Assembly (NCBI GenBank): GCA_022747635.1
Contig: JAKTNV010000001.1
Span: forward strand, 21,023,572 to 21,087,571
DNA: 64,000 nt
Reading direction: 5' to 3'
DNA from: Hetaerina americana
Lineage: Eukaryota; Arthropoda; Insecta; Odonata; Calopterygidae
Every line of letters starts with the position of its first letter. Positions within the stretch are counted from its first letter, which is position 1. A program made the translations under genes and the position numbers. The notes under the pieces are model-generated. The model was not told the origin of the DNA. It did not search any database and worked only from the letters and a program-made list of their open reading frames with translations. Shown in pieces: positions 1 through 12,124 of the stretch.

Positions 1-131
1 TTTGTAGGTGGATTGTATAAATTTTGCGGGTTTCGCATGCGGTTTTTTTTTCTTATGTAAGGTTGGTGCCCTAACACCCCCCGCCACACGCCCTTGCGGC
101 GGCTTGCGGGGTTTTAAATATATGTAGATTT
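1..131 (+). mobile_element. LINE-B-type 3' terminus, subfamily A
   Basis: Continues from outside the window. Contains ccctaacacccccc, the GC-rich hairpin (CCCCGCCACACGCCC...GCGGGG) and the tail atatgtagatttag. The tail corresponds to the GTAGAT-type ends of other copies. Confidence 0.8.
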
Positions 132-861
132 AGAACATACCTTATGGCTGCATTTGAAAATATACGTGTAGGCCAAATACCTTATCACCATTATGTGCAG
201 TTATGATTTCCCATCTCTCCTATTTTAACCACCCATTGCCTTAAATGGAAACGTTCGTGTAATATCAGATCCCACTGCAAAATGTGACGCGCAAAATTGG
301 CCCCCACCGTCCAGTAACAAAGCTCCTTGGATTTGTAAACGTGGACCAAAAACTTACTCTCTCTTTGGTGACCCCTTTGGATTTCCACCTCTTTTCTCTG
401 TAAGCACGGCACAGAATTGATTACGAAACCTTGATCAGGTTTTTTTTTTGGTCGTTGAACGCTCTCCGGGGAAAAATAATCTTGAGAATCTCGTGGATTC
501 AAGCTGATAAAGTAGTGCATCCAAAACAAAACAATCAGGAATTTCTATCAGTCGTCGAATCAGAACCAGAGTTTTTTAATCATTCAAGTAAATTTATCTT
601 GAATGAAAATTGCCCCGACAAAAGTCGTTGAAACAACAGTATATACGCTTCTATGCACATTTTACGCGTTAAATTGACTTTCAAAGTAGAATTGCCTACG
701 GAAAGTAATTTTTTTTACAAAGACGGGGGTTTTGATCACAGGGATCATGAGTAAAAACTGGAAAAAGGGCCTAATGAAAACTTTAATTTGGAGCGTTCAA
801 GTTGTACGGTTCGAAAATTTGATCTATGAGGCAGGTGCTTTGTAATTTATTGATTATTATT
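132..861. other. Unassigned
   Basis: Short open frames on both strands, none with recognisable motifs. Confidence 0.6.
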
Positions 862-1132
862 GGAGGACTTTGATATGTGGATGCGGAGGAAAGAGTGAAA
901 GTAAGAGAAGGAAAAATGGTCTGGACATGTGGGGTAAGGAGGGATGGTTGTTTGGGAGGCATTCAAATAAGTCTCCAAAAATGGATTGAGACAAGGGTGG
1001 CACTGCACATAGTTGAAAACTATGCAAGAAAGTTGGATAGGGCGAGTGGAAACACGAAAAGAATATGGGTGTTGGGCGGAATGAAGGGATGCAGGAAGTA
1101 TGTTGCTTTTGAATAATGGGTCATTGTAACGC
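862..1132 (+). mobile_element. LINE-A degenerate fragment
   Basis: Matches LINE-A in order: ggaggactttgatatgtgg, a degenerate middle, then gggtgttgggcggaatgaag and gcaggaagta. The frame is lost. An old copy. Confidence 0.75.
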
Positions 1133-1879
1133 ATTTTTTACAGTATTTATTAGTGCAGTATTACAAATGTAGTAGCCGAGCTGTATTTGATCTATCAAAA
1201 TCATACCTTGACCATCAGTCGACTCTAATAATTAATATTTGGAAAATTCAAAAAACACTTTTCTTGATAATTATTCACGCGACTCTATCAAAATGAATTG
1301 ATTTTATTTCGTACGCTAATGGTCTCAAATTGAATTCAGCGAAATCTTTACGCCCGCTTATACACATAGGTGGATGGAAAGTATCCACCATGACACTCAT
1401 GCCCGTCTGACGCAAGAAGCATAACATTGGTCAACTGCCAAATATCATTACGTATCCCTTTTTTATGACATTTCCACTGGCCTCATTGTTCACACAATGT
1501 TTCATATTAAAATTTGTACTACTTTTTTATTCATTAATATTTTTTCCTTCCCCTCGTTTTTTATGTTTTAAATTACATCAGATAAATACTTCCTTTCTTC
1601 GTAGGGCTCAAGAGCGACTGATTTCTTCACTCCTCCTTTAATGGTGAAGGGTTCTTCATAAATGATTCCCTCCATTGTTTCAATAATTTCTTTAAACATT
1701 CTTCTTTAAAATCATGACATACTTTTCATCCCAATTCAACCACAAACTAATAGAGGCATCATTAGTTATTAGGGAAGGGAACTCATGGAGTCAATTGCGC
1801 CGTTATGAACTATTGGGGGTAATTTGGAAAGGTTAGGATTTTGGGGAACCTAGGGTAGGGGGTGGGGGAGAATGGACGG
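1133..1879. other. Unassigned AT-rich DNA
   Basis: Nothing recognised. Confidence 0.6.
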
Positions 1880-2078
1880 TGAGAGAAGCCATGCGTTGGA
1901 ATGAATCTACTATTTAACGAAAGGCGCCAAGGGGTCATACAACGTAACGTCCCATTCGACGGACGGCGAACTTCTCTACGAAGCAGTGCTCTATCCACAT
2001 ATAGGACCATATTGGAGATCGAGTTATTACTTATAAACATTGCCTATTCCTGGATTCGAACCCTTTCTTCATGTGGAA
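1880..2078 (-). mobile_element. SINE family S2, decayed
   Basis: aacgaaaggcgccaagggg and cgtcccattcgacggacgg match 30820-30870. A B box on the minus strand (gggttcgaatccagg) lies at about 2053-2068. A-box end weak. Confidence 0.65.
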
Positions 2079-3374
2079 AGCAATAGATAGAGCAATCACC
2101 GCAATAGATACAGCAATCACCCCATCAACCGGAACTTTCAAACGGAGATGTGGTGAGATTGACTCAGAATGGAAACTTGAGAAGGGGAGGAACTTATCGT
2201 CGTCCATATCGATATCATTGAATTGTGCTCCTTTGCTGTTGATTTAAAGGAGACGGTTTAAAGTACGTGGCTCGTCCCAATTCCCGAACTGTGTCAGTAC
2301 ACTTAGGGCGTCTTAGTAAGTTTCACCGCAGCGATAAGGGTCCCCGGATGTTTTCTGTGGTCTCGAGTTGTCCAACCTTGCGGTGGAGTAGTTTCCAGCA
2401 GGCAAATGATTATTTCGCGTCTGGGTGATATTTTGAGGTGGCGTAACTTTATATATAAACTGACGTAAGAGGAAGTTGGCGAGATTCCCGACACGAAAGG
2501 GACTTGCCACTGAGTGACCAATGTTCTTTTGTAACTAATCGATGATATTATAAGGAGATACTCGGATAATATACTGAAAGTTGAACCTTCTTCCATTGAC
2601 TTGTAAAAGAAGATTTTTTAATGAAGTGCTATATTTTCCGTCAGTTCCTTAAGTATTCAACCGGATGATGTCTTCCAGACTGTGTTAATCGATAGATTTC
2701 ATTTTTCGAAGCTGTTTTTTTTTCTATTCCTTCCTAAGACAACAAAATGTCACTCGTGAGATTATCAGCTGTGTGAGGGGCTTACATTTAAAGTTTGGGT
2801 CAATTTTTGCATAAATTATGTAGTCTTGTATGTGCATTAGTATTTTTCTACATGAAATAATATGTACTGGAATGCATGAATGGAATAATAGTTGTTCATG
2901 TATGTCTGGTGCTCAACCGCTCACTCCCAGCCACCGACAGTTGCGTCGCTTTTTAGGGAACGTTGTAAATGTGGATGTACTCATTTAATGATTTTGTCAA
3001 TTAACGAAGTAATATTAATGATAATCTTGTATATTAAATTCGGGAAATTGGTGCCAGAATTAGCAGTCTCGCGGATTCCTTCTTCCCATGGAAAATATTG
3101 GATAGAAACTGTAGGGCTATGGATAACAAAAATTCCACTTGTCACCCTCAGCGTCTAGGGAATAATTAGTTCCACTCAACAGCACGCACTTTCACTGACC
3201 TCGTGTGTTTTGTTGTCAAAACCCTTTCTTTCCGCATGCGCGCATTAGAATGACATTAAAGAATATAGTGCTCTTTACAGTATTGCTTGCTCTGTCTTTT
3301 CTGTTTTTAAGTTTCCCCTTCCATCCCTCGTCTCTCTCTGTAGGGGGACCCTCCCACTGCCTGCAGAGCGTAGT
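2079..3374. other. Unassigned
   Basis: A minus frame at 2303-2596 of 97 codons has no recognisable motif; GC is slightly raised at 2260-2520. May be an old repeat. Confidence 0.5.
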
Positions 3375-3793
3375 TTCACATCCCCTGCCTTTTTCCTTTG
3401 GGGGAGGGGACTGCTTTATGTTGCATGTCCATGCGGTAATGGAATTTCCCCTTTTTACTTTACAAATTCTAGCTTGTGCGTTATTTAATGCATTTTTACT
3501 ACTTTATTCAAAGGTGCATTTGATTGTTGGTTGATAGTATGCATATGTATTTGCATAATTATAATTTGAAAGGGTTTTTGGATGAATCTATACGCCATTG
3601 TTGGGGTATGTTCGCATACGTGTAAGTTGAAAGGATTTGTGCATGAATGTATACACCACTGTGGGTATAGGATTTGCATGAACGTGTTGATTTTGCCTTT
3701 TGCGGTTCTGTTTTTTTTTACCGGTGGTGACCTAACACCCCCCGCCACACGCCCTTGCGGTGGCTTCTCGGGGTAATATGTAGATATAGATGT
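3375..3793 (+). mobile_element. LINE-B-type 3' region, subfamily A
   Basis: About 420 bp whose 5' part (cctgcctttttcctttggg, gttgcatgtccatgcgg) matches the copy at 39755-40066. The 3' end is ccccgccacacgcccttgcg, then gtagatatagatg. It looks like a LINE 3' UTR or a non-autonomous derivative; no coding sequence. Confidence 0.75.
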
Positions 3794-3927
3794 ATCATCA
3801 ATCGTTTCTTGATATATTTACTCCTATTCCTTTCCATCATCCCGCTCCAATTAAAAAAATATATTCATTATCTAACGAAATAATCCTGAGAAATGTAAAT
3901 ATTTCACAGCGATATAATCATTCATCA

Positions 3928-4008
3928 TCAATGATTCTCGAACCTTGATCCTTTATATTTTGGCTCTGTACAACAACCAATTGAGCTAACGAGTCGTCCT
4001 CCGTATTC
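3928..4008 (-). mobile_element. tRNA-like remnant, probably a SINE head
   Basis: The complement reads cgttagctcaattggttg, a good A box, and 45 bases later aaggttcgagaatc, a good B box. No intact cloverleaf could be drawn, so a SINE head rather than a tRNA gene. Confidence 0.55.
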
Positions 4009-5174
4009 CCTCAATTTCTGGGAGTCTAATAGGAAGCCCCTGGTCCCTTTCTTTACGAATGATTTTATGTACCGTAAAATATCTGAATTTCTGTGCATCT
4101 GCACAGACTCCATTTAGAGTAATTGTCACGTCAACTCCCGCCGTTCATTGTATTATAAATACTTCTTTCGATACCGATTCTACGTTTTCCTTTGTTAGCC
4201 AAAACACTTCAGTATATTTATCTACAATTAGATGATCAAATATTGCACTCTTCTCCGATAACTCAAAAAGCGTCCACTCTGGGCAATCTAAGTAGGTTAG
4301 TGAGGCGTACGAGTACATGAATGTACACAACCTGTGTTCTCAAACGCGTTTATCAACCCAAAGAAATAATCTGTTTGGTGTCAACTCAGATGTCCTCGTA
4401 TCGTAAACTGCCAGCTGCAATTCGAGCGTCACTGATAAATACAAGCAAAAACATTTTTTTTTTTAGACGACTGAAAAGTGTGCATTGAAGGGAAATTGGA
4501 AATACACGTTACATGCATTTCTCATAATAAGTAAACGTCCTTTAGTGCATCATTTCAGCCGGCACCTTTGAGGAGGCGATGGAATCATACAGAAGTCGTC
4601 CAGTGCGGAAAATTAAGCATACCATTTCACGCAAAAGTTTTCTGAAAACTCACGCCATCCACAGTTTAACAAATGGTTACATGTGTGGAACAAAAAAATA
4701 ACACCTACTTGAGCAATAGAATATCAATGGTTTGAAAAGTTGTTTTTACTCCATCAAAGTAAAACATAAGTATGCTTGAATTGGCATAAAAATGTTGATT
4801 GAATTTTGTTGATATGGACATACAGAAGAGGTGCGCTCAAATACTAATACCACATAGTTTTTTTCTCAAGACTTGAAGTAGATTTAAAGATGTAGTTCAG
4901 CTTAAAATATGCAGGCACCCTTTACGAATGCAACATACTTATGTAGATGGCAACACCATACCCTGTAAATGGTTCGCTTCGCTGCGGATAGAGCCCCACA
5001 CTACTTAGGTAGATCAGACCACAAAGATAAAATAAGGGAGATTGATTCCAGTACAGATAGATACAATTACTCGTTCTTTCCCCGACCTTTCTGGAATCAA
5101 GAAACCGAAGTCACTTTATAAATATTAACAGCATTTAATTTACAACTCGGAATAAAATTAAATATTGCAAAGAT
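4009..5174. other. Unassigned AT-rich DNA
   Basis: Nothing recognised. Confidence 0.6.
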
Positions 5175-5406
5175 ACCAGGTGTATTTGTAGGTGCATGTG
5201 TATGTTAGTTGGTAGTTTGCGTGTTTGCATGTGTGTGGGGTGTAAAGGTTTTTGAATTAATGTACACCATGTTTTGTTTGTGGACTGCATAAATTTGTGG
5301 CTTTTTCATGCGTTTTTTTTCGTAATTACGGATGGTGCCCTAACATCCCCCGCCACACGCCCTAACGACGGCTTGCGGGGTATTGAGTAGATGTAGATGT
5401 AGAGAT
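5175..5406 (+). mobile_element. LINE-B-type 3' region, subfamily A
   Basis: GT-rich leader, then ggtgccctaacatccccc, hairpin with mutated loop (ccctaacgac) and the tail gtagatgtagatgtagag, the clearest example of the hexamer tail. Confidence 0.8.
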
Positions 5407-6311
5407 TGAAGCGTTTTCAATACTTAAAATGGCGTCGTTTAAGCGTACAAGAACAACTAGTTATCGTCCTTTTCGTCCGCATACGTGGTTTAACACCCAT
5501 ATGAAAATTCATCGATCCTTGAGTGACAAACTTCCCCTTATACGATGCATATATAGACGGGTATACAATGTGCGTTCGCGGGTGCGACTACAGTTCAAAG
5601 AAGGCTGAATTTCGCGTGAGGTGACCACGAACCCAAGATGTCTCATCCATGGACCATCATAAATTTTCCAATGGGAAAAAGTGAACTTGTCAAGTATGTA
5701 GCGGTACTAGTTTCAGAGCTGAATGAATCACTCATTTATGAAAAAAAATTTCCGATGCCTGTAACCGGGCGGTGTACATGAAAATTTCAAAAACCCACGT
5801 CGTTATTGCGTGTATACCATTTTTAATTTGAGCATCGCGACTCCAAAATGGCCAAATCATCGATATAAATGCATTTTTTTAAACGTATTTCAATTCGTGC
5901 ATCTTATTCACGTAATAAAATCGCTCACAGCTCGTTTTTCGCAGTTGGTATTGGATCCCTGCGACTTATCTAAATTTAATTGCAAGTCGATTTTCTTCCC
6001 TTGACTATTTATGATCACTATCGATACCGCATTGACGATAAACAGTAATGCATCTACTTAATCAAAAAAAATCTATATTTCCCATTTCAAAATCGATAAT
6101 TGTGTTAAATGGAATATCGACATATAAATCAATATCGAAAACAAACAATTAAAGGAATAATGAAACAAATAACGAAAGTTTCCGTAGAAAAATCGAATTG
6201 GTATATTAGAACATTAGAATATCCAATAGCGAAATATCACCAAGACATACGTCGCAGATGAAATTTAAGGGAGATGAATCTGTAAGATAAACTGACCATC
6301 AAATGGGAATG
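5407..6311. other. Unassigned AT-rich DNA
   Basis: Nothing recognised. Confidence 0.6.
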
Positions 6312-6375
6312 ACTGTGGTGCCCTCCCAGCATACGCCCTTGCGGCGGCTTGCGGGGTATTAAATAGATGTAGATG
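6312..6375 (+). mobile_element. LINE-B-type 3' terminus, short copy
   Basis: Only the last about 60 bp: ggtgccctcccagcatacg, cttgcggcggcttgcgggg, then aatagatgtagatga. The left half of the hairpin is disrupted. Confidence 0.75.
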
Positions 6376-6701
6376 ATTGGGTGAAATTTCTTCCGCTTTT
6401 GAAGTTATCACCTGAAAAAACCAAGATCAGCAGAGTACGAAGACTAACTGAGACACTACCGGACATCTACTGGTTGTAGGTTAAGGTGGAGTTATACGAT
6501 AGAATAAAAGTCACAAGCCTATCACGGGACACAGAGCATGCGAAAGAATTGTACTGCGATTTTTCTGTCATTCTCCTCTCGATTTTAACCTGAAGATGTC
6601 GAAATCGGTCGATATACTTCGAACTCTCTCTCTCGAGCTCCGGGACTGAGCGAGGAGATCACGGAGAAAAACGATCGAAATTCACGTCTCGTATAGTCTC
6701 G

Positions 6702-7181
6702 ATGGGCAAACTCTTCCGCGGTCGGAACAAAAAAGGTCAAGGATGTTCTGAAGGAGAGAAACCTGGAGAGAAAGATGATGGGAGCATCAAAGGGAGTTCT
6801 GCCAGTTCTTCATCGGCATCCTCTTCCTCGCCGACTCCACCGTAATACACCGTTTCACGGCGAGAGAGAGAGAGATTTCTCTCTTGGTCCCACCCCTCCT
6901 CCCCATTTAACTCTCTTCCGACCTCTCCCTCCCTCCCCCTCCCCGATCTCCCTCCACCGCATTCGGTTAAGCAGCCTTGGGATTTCAATGATGTCACGGT
7001 CAAACTCCGCAGAAGAATCACGGCTTCATCCCATCGAGACAAGCTCGTTCATTGGTCTGCGGAAACATCTTGCTCGTTCGCCCTCAAACAACTTCGAGTG
7101 CGCCCCAACGCCAAGACTTATGGGCAGGGATCGCACGAAAGCGATTTCTTTTATTCCTTTCCGCATTCGTGGCGGAAATGA
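6702..7181 (+). other. Coding-like segment, possible 5' exon(s) of an unknown gene
   Basis: An ATG at 6702 opens a 47-codon frame starting MGKLFRGRNKKG, with an acidic/basic stretch and a Ser-rich tail ending in PTPP before TAA at 6843-6845. The same frame is then open again from 6846 to TGA at 7179-7181. It contains the ordinary-looking stretch KQPWDFNDVTVKLRRR and further Trp/His/Cys-containing sequence. GC content is clearly above the neighbours. GTAATA overlapping the TAA could be a splice donor, but no acceptor that keeps the frame was found, so either there is a different exon structure, a decayed gene, or chance. A GA/CT-rich stretch at about 6860-6955 separates the halves. I do not recognise the protein. 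Confidence 0.25.
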
Positions 7182-7564
7182 TCATTTGTTTTGCGCAAGG
7201 TTGGATGGATACCTATGGATACCTGTGGAAACCGAAGGAGGCAAGGTCCGAAGTGAAGATGCTTCGATTCAAGCCTTCAATCCGTCCGATCGAAAAGAAT
7301 CATGTTTTGGTATGATTTTTTGAAGATAATTTTCTTGAGAAAAATCAAGAATGTTACTATTTAATGTTTCATGAAAGAAAAATTTCTCATAAATGTTTCT
7401 TTGCAAACGTACGCGGAAAATTATAGTGATTAAATTGAATATTAATCAGCGTTAAAGACATTTATTGTGAAAGTTGAAATGAAGTACCAATCCAATGGTG
7501 AAAATGGTTGAAAATCTGTGAGCATTCAAGAGGGTGTGACCTCACAACTACGTTTCCTGAAAAT

Positions 7565-7850
7565 GTAACGCACCTAATACTCATAACCATCCATATTTCA
7601 ATCCTAAGATTGGTTTACAGCAGCCATCTATTTGTCCCTGCTCAAATGTTGATTCTCTCTCACCCCCTTATAACTTCTCTGCTTTACGTCCTTCTTAATT
7701 TTTTAAATGTACTGGTCTTTAGTAGGCTTTCCTCTGCTGGATCTTTCCCTCAATTTTCCCTTCAGTTATGTATGTTTCTAAATAACCCACGATGCCTCAA
7801 GATGTGTCCTATCCATCAATAGTCATTCTTTGCCTTAGAGCGCTCTCCGT
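7565..7850 (-). mobile_element. Degenerate LINE-C 3' part
   Basis: Shares a series of blocks with 12220-12400: cctaagattggtttacagcag / cgtaagattggattactgcag, ataacttctctgcttt / atagcttctctgtttg, ccttcttaattttttaaat / cgttcttaatttgtcctat, and the cttttccctt-type end. No open frame remains. Confidence 0.55.
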
Positions 7851-8974
7851 AAGGTAATTTCCTCTTCTACTCCTCACACTACTTGCATCCTCGTTTCTCA
7901 CTTTTTCATTAAAATATTACTGATGAATTCAAAATGTACGATGCTGTAAAAACTCTGGGAATAATCACCTCATTAAACGTGTCAAATAATATATTTCATG
8001 AAACAATTTCGCAATATGCACGACAGTGTATGTCCGCACGCACATAGACACACGTACACTAACACGCTCATGTATATCGTGAAAATAATGGGTGTGTTAG
8101 GGGTGAAGTCTCCAACTTCCCCTTTTGAATTTAGATTGTAGGAGGGAAGAATGTGTACTTGAGTATCTGTCAGTGTCTACTGATATCTCGAATTTCTCTC
8201 ACATTTATCCCAGTGCTGCTGAGCCATAATAATTCCCTCGGTGTCACTAATGAAATCAGTTAATCTGTACCGCTATGATATTCTTAGGCTCAGTTTTATA
8301 ATTTCTCATTTAATCCAATCATCAAGTAATGCGAATGTTAATTTAGTTTTGATATTACTGAAAAATCCAAATTTATAAAAACAAATTAGATCGCTCATCA
8401 GTGAATGTGAACATCGTAACCATAGTAACATCGTTTGCAAGTTATTCATTTGTTTAACGGTCGGTTTTGAAATTCACTAGCGGTCATTACACTGATTTTT
8501 GGCCTTAACCGGAAGAAGTTAAAGTTAGCCTTAATATTAAAAGGACGTAATTAAACCTGTCCTTAATCTTGCTTGCCCTCTTCGTGACTCAAAAGATTCC
8601 CGACCTGATTCCTCCAGCGTATCCGTCACGCCAACTCTTTTTCTGTAAAAATATTTAGCAAACCAAGCCGATTTTCTCAAAATTGTTTCCATATTCCCTA
8701 ATTAAAGTTTTCTCTCATGGATCCAAATTACTCGATGCTTTTTCTTTTGAGAGAAAGAAACTCTCTAAAAATATCTCTCCCACGGATTAGAGTCACATGT
8801 TGCAAGACAAATTTCTCTTGCCCAGAGAAATACTATATAGAAACATCGGATCAAGCCATTAAGGGCGTAAGTAAATCTTGAATGGATACTATAACCTTCA
8901 AATTAACGGCTATTTAAAATATAAATAAAATCAGGGATGTGAAATTGAATAATAAATAGGAATATATACATATG
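7851..8974. other. Unassigned AT-rich DNA
   Basis: Nothing recognised. Confidence 0.6.
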
Positions 8975-8977
8975 TAT

Positions 8978-9014
<37 letters not shown>

Positions 9015-9033
9015 CATACATATATATATGTAT

Positions 9034-9113
<80 letters not shown>
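8975..9113. repeat. (CA)n(TA)n microsatellite
   Basis: Long (CA) then (TA) tract with tacata interruptions, between unannotated sequence. Confidence 0.95.
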
Positions 9114-9114
<1 letters not shown>

Positions 9115-10174
9115 GTTTGGCGTTTCAAAAGGATTTTTAAAAAGAGAAAATGGCGCAAATTTCCTAAAAATAATTGTTTGCAATGCAATGAGCAATTGCA
9201 ATGAGCTTCAATGGATTCTGCAGGTGACGTTTATGAATGAATAGGGAAAGATGCGCGGGAAGCGGGAAAGACGCATCTATCTCTCTAGTCAACGCCAACT
9301 ACCAGCCACCAGCATAAACAACTCACGCGTAAATTTTTCAGACCTCCTTTCGACCTTGAGGGAGACTCATGGAGCGATGCCCACAGCTCTTTCCCAAAAA
9401 AAGCCGTGGAACTCGTGTGTTTTTGCGCCAGCGGGAAAATAAACACGGAGAACCACTTGTGCATTCGTCTCGCGCATGCGCAATTTCCCCATTCGCTTGG
9501 CTATCCCACGCATTCAGTGCAATGGGGCGTAATGATTGTTTTGATAACAGCCATTTAAAAAGCCGAAGAGCACATTCCGCATTTTTCCACACAACAGAAT
9601 TGAACGCTACTACACTTAAGTAGCAACGTTGAAAAAGTGTTCCAACGATTTTAAAATGGTTAAAAAAAAACAAATTTTTTCGTTTTTTTATGATTCCCAT
9701 AGGATTTTGGATTTTCAGTATGGAACACGATTTCCTTTCCTACGCATCAGTGGATATATATTTTTTTCACAGCCACCTAATTCTTTGGCCCGGCAAAAGA
9801 CTCGAAACGTAAAGGCAAACAAATTGACTCGGCAAGAGATCTCGAAAACTGATTTTTCTGAAGACAGAAAGAAACTTTAGGATCTCAGACCACAGGAAAA
9901 ATTTGAAATATCATCCTTCTATAAGAATTTTTGATAGTGGATCTTAAAACCTTCTGAGAAAGAAATCTCTTGAGAGATCACTTAAAACAAAACACTCAAA
10001 AAATAAGCGAATCCGATTTATCTTTAAACTAATTATAGATGATCTGCCGAAGAGCTACCGTCTTAGGGACTGTGACGCAAACCTTGGGTAAACTGTTGCG
10101 AAGTTATATGCAAAGATGGTACTTCTTTCCACCTTTCCCATCCTTCTGTACATTCACACCTCAAAAGTCTCCAA
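9114..10174. other. Unassigned
   Basis: 9240-9560 is GC-richer with opposing open frames (9338-9700 minus, 9369-9623 plus), none recognisable. Confidence 0.5.
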
Positions 10175-10372
10175 TTTACGCCCATCATCCTACTTCAATG
10201 ACCATGTTGCTGAGGCGTACATAACGTTTTTGACGAGTCTTTTCTTAACATCCTTACTCAAAGTTCCTACCATCAATTATCACCTTCTTGTGAAAGCTTC
10301 TTTGCCTAACGCAATTCTTCTCATCACGTCCCAATTACTTTGACCAATTTGGTCCAAAATGCTTCCAAGATA
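10175..10372 (-). mobile_element. LINE-A degenerate fragment, minus strand
   Basis: Contains gagtcttttcttaacatcc, then ttactcaaagttcctaccat and gcctaacgcaattcttctc, the complement of the LINE-A DVKKRL / IALGKEAF coding stretch (compare 34430-34530). Decayed. Confidence 0.8.
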
Positions 10373-10373
10373 C

Positions 10374-10400
10374 GTAAACTCTTCCACTGGAAGAGTTTAC
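10374..10400. repeat. Perfect 13-bp-stem palindrome
   Basis: gtaaactcttcca, one base, then its exact complement tggaagagtttac. It lies at the joint between the LINE-A fragment and the PLE terminal repeat. Confidence 0.9.
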
Positions 10401-10407
10401 GGAAGAG

Positions 10408-10567
10408 TTCTTTCCTTCTCTTCCTTGAGATAGATGATTTTTACCACCGAAAATTCGAAAACCTGTGAGTTTCTTTTCTTTTTTAAGTGTTTCTGTGTTT
10501 ATGTCTTTATTCGCTAGCGCTAACTTCATATACATTATTATTCACATCCTTGAGACTTCCATGCAAG

Positions 10568-10568
<1 letters not shown>
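10408..10568 (+). mobile_element. PLE family 1 terminal repeat, decayed
   Basis: ccaccgaaaattcgaaaacc, gtgagtttcttttc, gtgtttctgtgtttatgtc and acattattattcacatcc match the 3' terminal repeat of the element ending at 22905. Ends directly at a (TA)n tract. Confidence 0.85.

Positions 10569-10662
<94 letters not shown>
10569..10662. repeat. (TA)n between two PLE terminal repeats
   Basis: Pure TA tract joining a plus-strand family-1 repeat to a minus-strand family-3 repeat. Confidence 0.95.
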
Positions 10663-10663
<1 letters not shown>

Positions 10664-11012
10664 GATTTCGACGAAGTAAAACGGAAGTGTTGAATAACAA
10701 ACTTTGACAGCAACAAACAATATAAGAACAAATAAAAAGATCACTCACACGTTATTTCTTGATCATTTCGACAGAATTCAACTCCGTCTTCATCGGAAGA
10801 TAGAGAAGTAATGACTGCTGGAATAGTAGAGGTGAGGGGTGCGAGAGAAAGGGAAGGGGGCCATGGGAAGGGAAGAACGGGAGGCGAAGGAGGGGCGAGA
10901 GGAATGGTTGGGGAGAGGAGAGGCTAGAGGGGAGCGGAGACAGGGAAGGAGTGAGAGGGGGGAGATGGAATTGACACAAAATCGGAAAAGAAAACAATCT
11001 GCTCACCACAAC
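10663..11012 (-). mobile_element. PLE family 3 terminal repeat and 3' UTR, minus strand
   Basis: Complement of the family-3 repeat (acggaagtgttgaataac, aagatcactcacacgttatt, tttcgacagaattcaactcc), followed by a GA-rich 3' UTR shared with 44335-44470 (gaggtgaggggtgcgagag; cgggaggcgaaggagggg). It begins at the same (TA)n that ends the repeat at 10568. Confidence 0.9.
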
Positions 11013-11024
11013 TGTTGCAACATC

Positions 11025-11764
11025 CGCCCTATGGTCTCCTCTCGTAGCTCTCCGACTGAAAGAATATCCGCCTTGGTGGACTACTACCTCCAACCTTTAT
11101 TTCACTCCCTACCCTCCTTTATAAAAGATACCTACCAATTCCTCAGATTGCTCCACTCAACTTCCCTCCCTCCTGACACCCAAATTACTATGGCTACAAT
11201 CGATGTCACCTCCTCATACACATCTATTCCTCACCAAGAAGGCCTTTGTTCCCTATGCCACTTCCTCTCCAAACGCCCTACCCCTCACATCCCCAGCACC
11301 GAATTTCTCATTGATCTTTCCAATTTCATTCTCACCCGCAACTCCTTTTCTTTCAACAATAACTATTACCTCCAAATAAAGGGCTGTGCCATGGAAAGTA
11401 GGTTCAGCCCTTCATATGCAAACCTCCACCTCAGTGTCCTGGAAGAGAATTTCCTTTCCAATTATCCTCTTCAACCCCTCCTGTGGCTCCGATACATTGA
11501 TGACATCTTTCTACTCTGGCCACATAGCATACAGAGATTCCCTCAATTCCTTAATCTCCCAACTCAATGATTCCTCATCTGTCTTTCACCTCGACCATTT
11601 CATCCTCTCAGATCACCTTCCTCGATGTCAATATTTCCCTCAGCAATAACAAATTCCTGAACTCTGTCCACACTAAAACTACTAATAGGCAGCAATATCT
11701 TCATTAAAGCAGTTGCCACCCCTCACATACCAAGCGCTCCCTCCCTTACTCCCTCTCTATCCGC
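11025..11764 (+). pseudogene. PLE reverse transcriptase fragment, mutated
   Basis: Starts RPMVSSRSSPTERIS and matches the RT at 20942-21769 through ATIDVTSSYTSIPH, RYIDDIFLLW and, after a frameshift near 11565, ITFLDVNISL in another frame. Motif B reads KGCAMES instead of KGCAMGS, a change expected to harm activity. It is truncated at both ends and sits downstream of a PLE terminal repeat in the opposite orientation. Confidence 0.9.
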
Positions 11765-12124
11765 GGTCATTGTAGTGTCAGCAGTGACAGGTTGACAGCA
11801 AAATCAAATGGAACAAGATCTGAATAGGTAGAACTTGTTAATAATACTAAGTGGGCGTGGTACTGGCTCAGGTAATTATTAGTTTCCCGCGTGAAAACAG
11901 GACCGTACTACTCAACGTAAAGGTCATAGGGACGCGGAAGGTGACATAGGCGTTGGTCACTATAAGGTTTGACGGTCACCGCTCTTTGAATCAGAGGTGA
12001 GTAAGCGACCACAATAGCTGGGACTTGGCTCGAAGAATTCCTTTTTCATTCGGCCTTAAAGGGAATTGCATTCAAGGAATCCGCGACTCCCATTCTTACG
12101 ATCGGATATCAAAACTATTATTAC
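11765..12124. other. Unassigned
   Basis: Unique-looking sequence after the PLE fragment; no ORF. Confidence 0.6.

Noticed and set aside
8914..9201. Long Ile-Tyr repeat proteins in the (TA)n tracts (also at 10465, 22759, 29224, 41883, 45242, 54051)
   Set aside because: They are translations of microsatellites in every frame on both strands, not genes.
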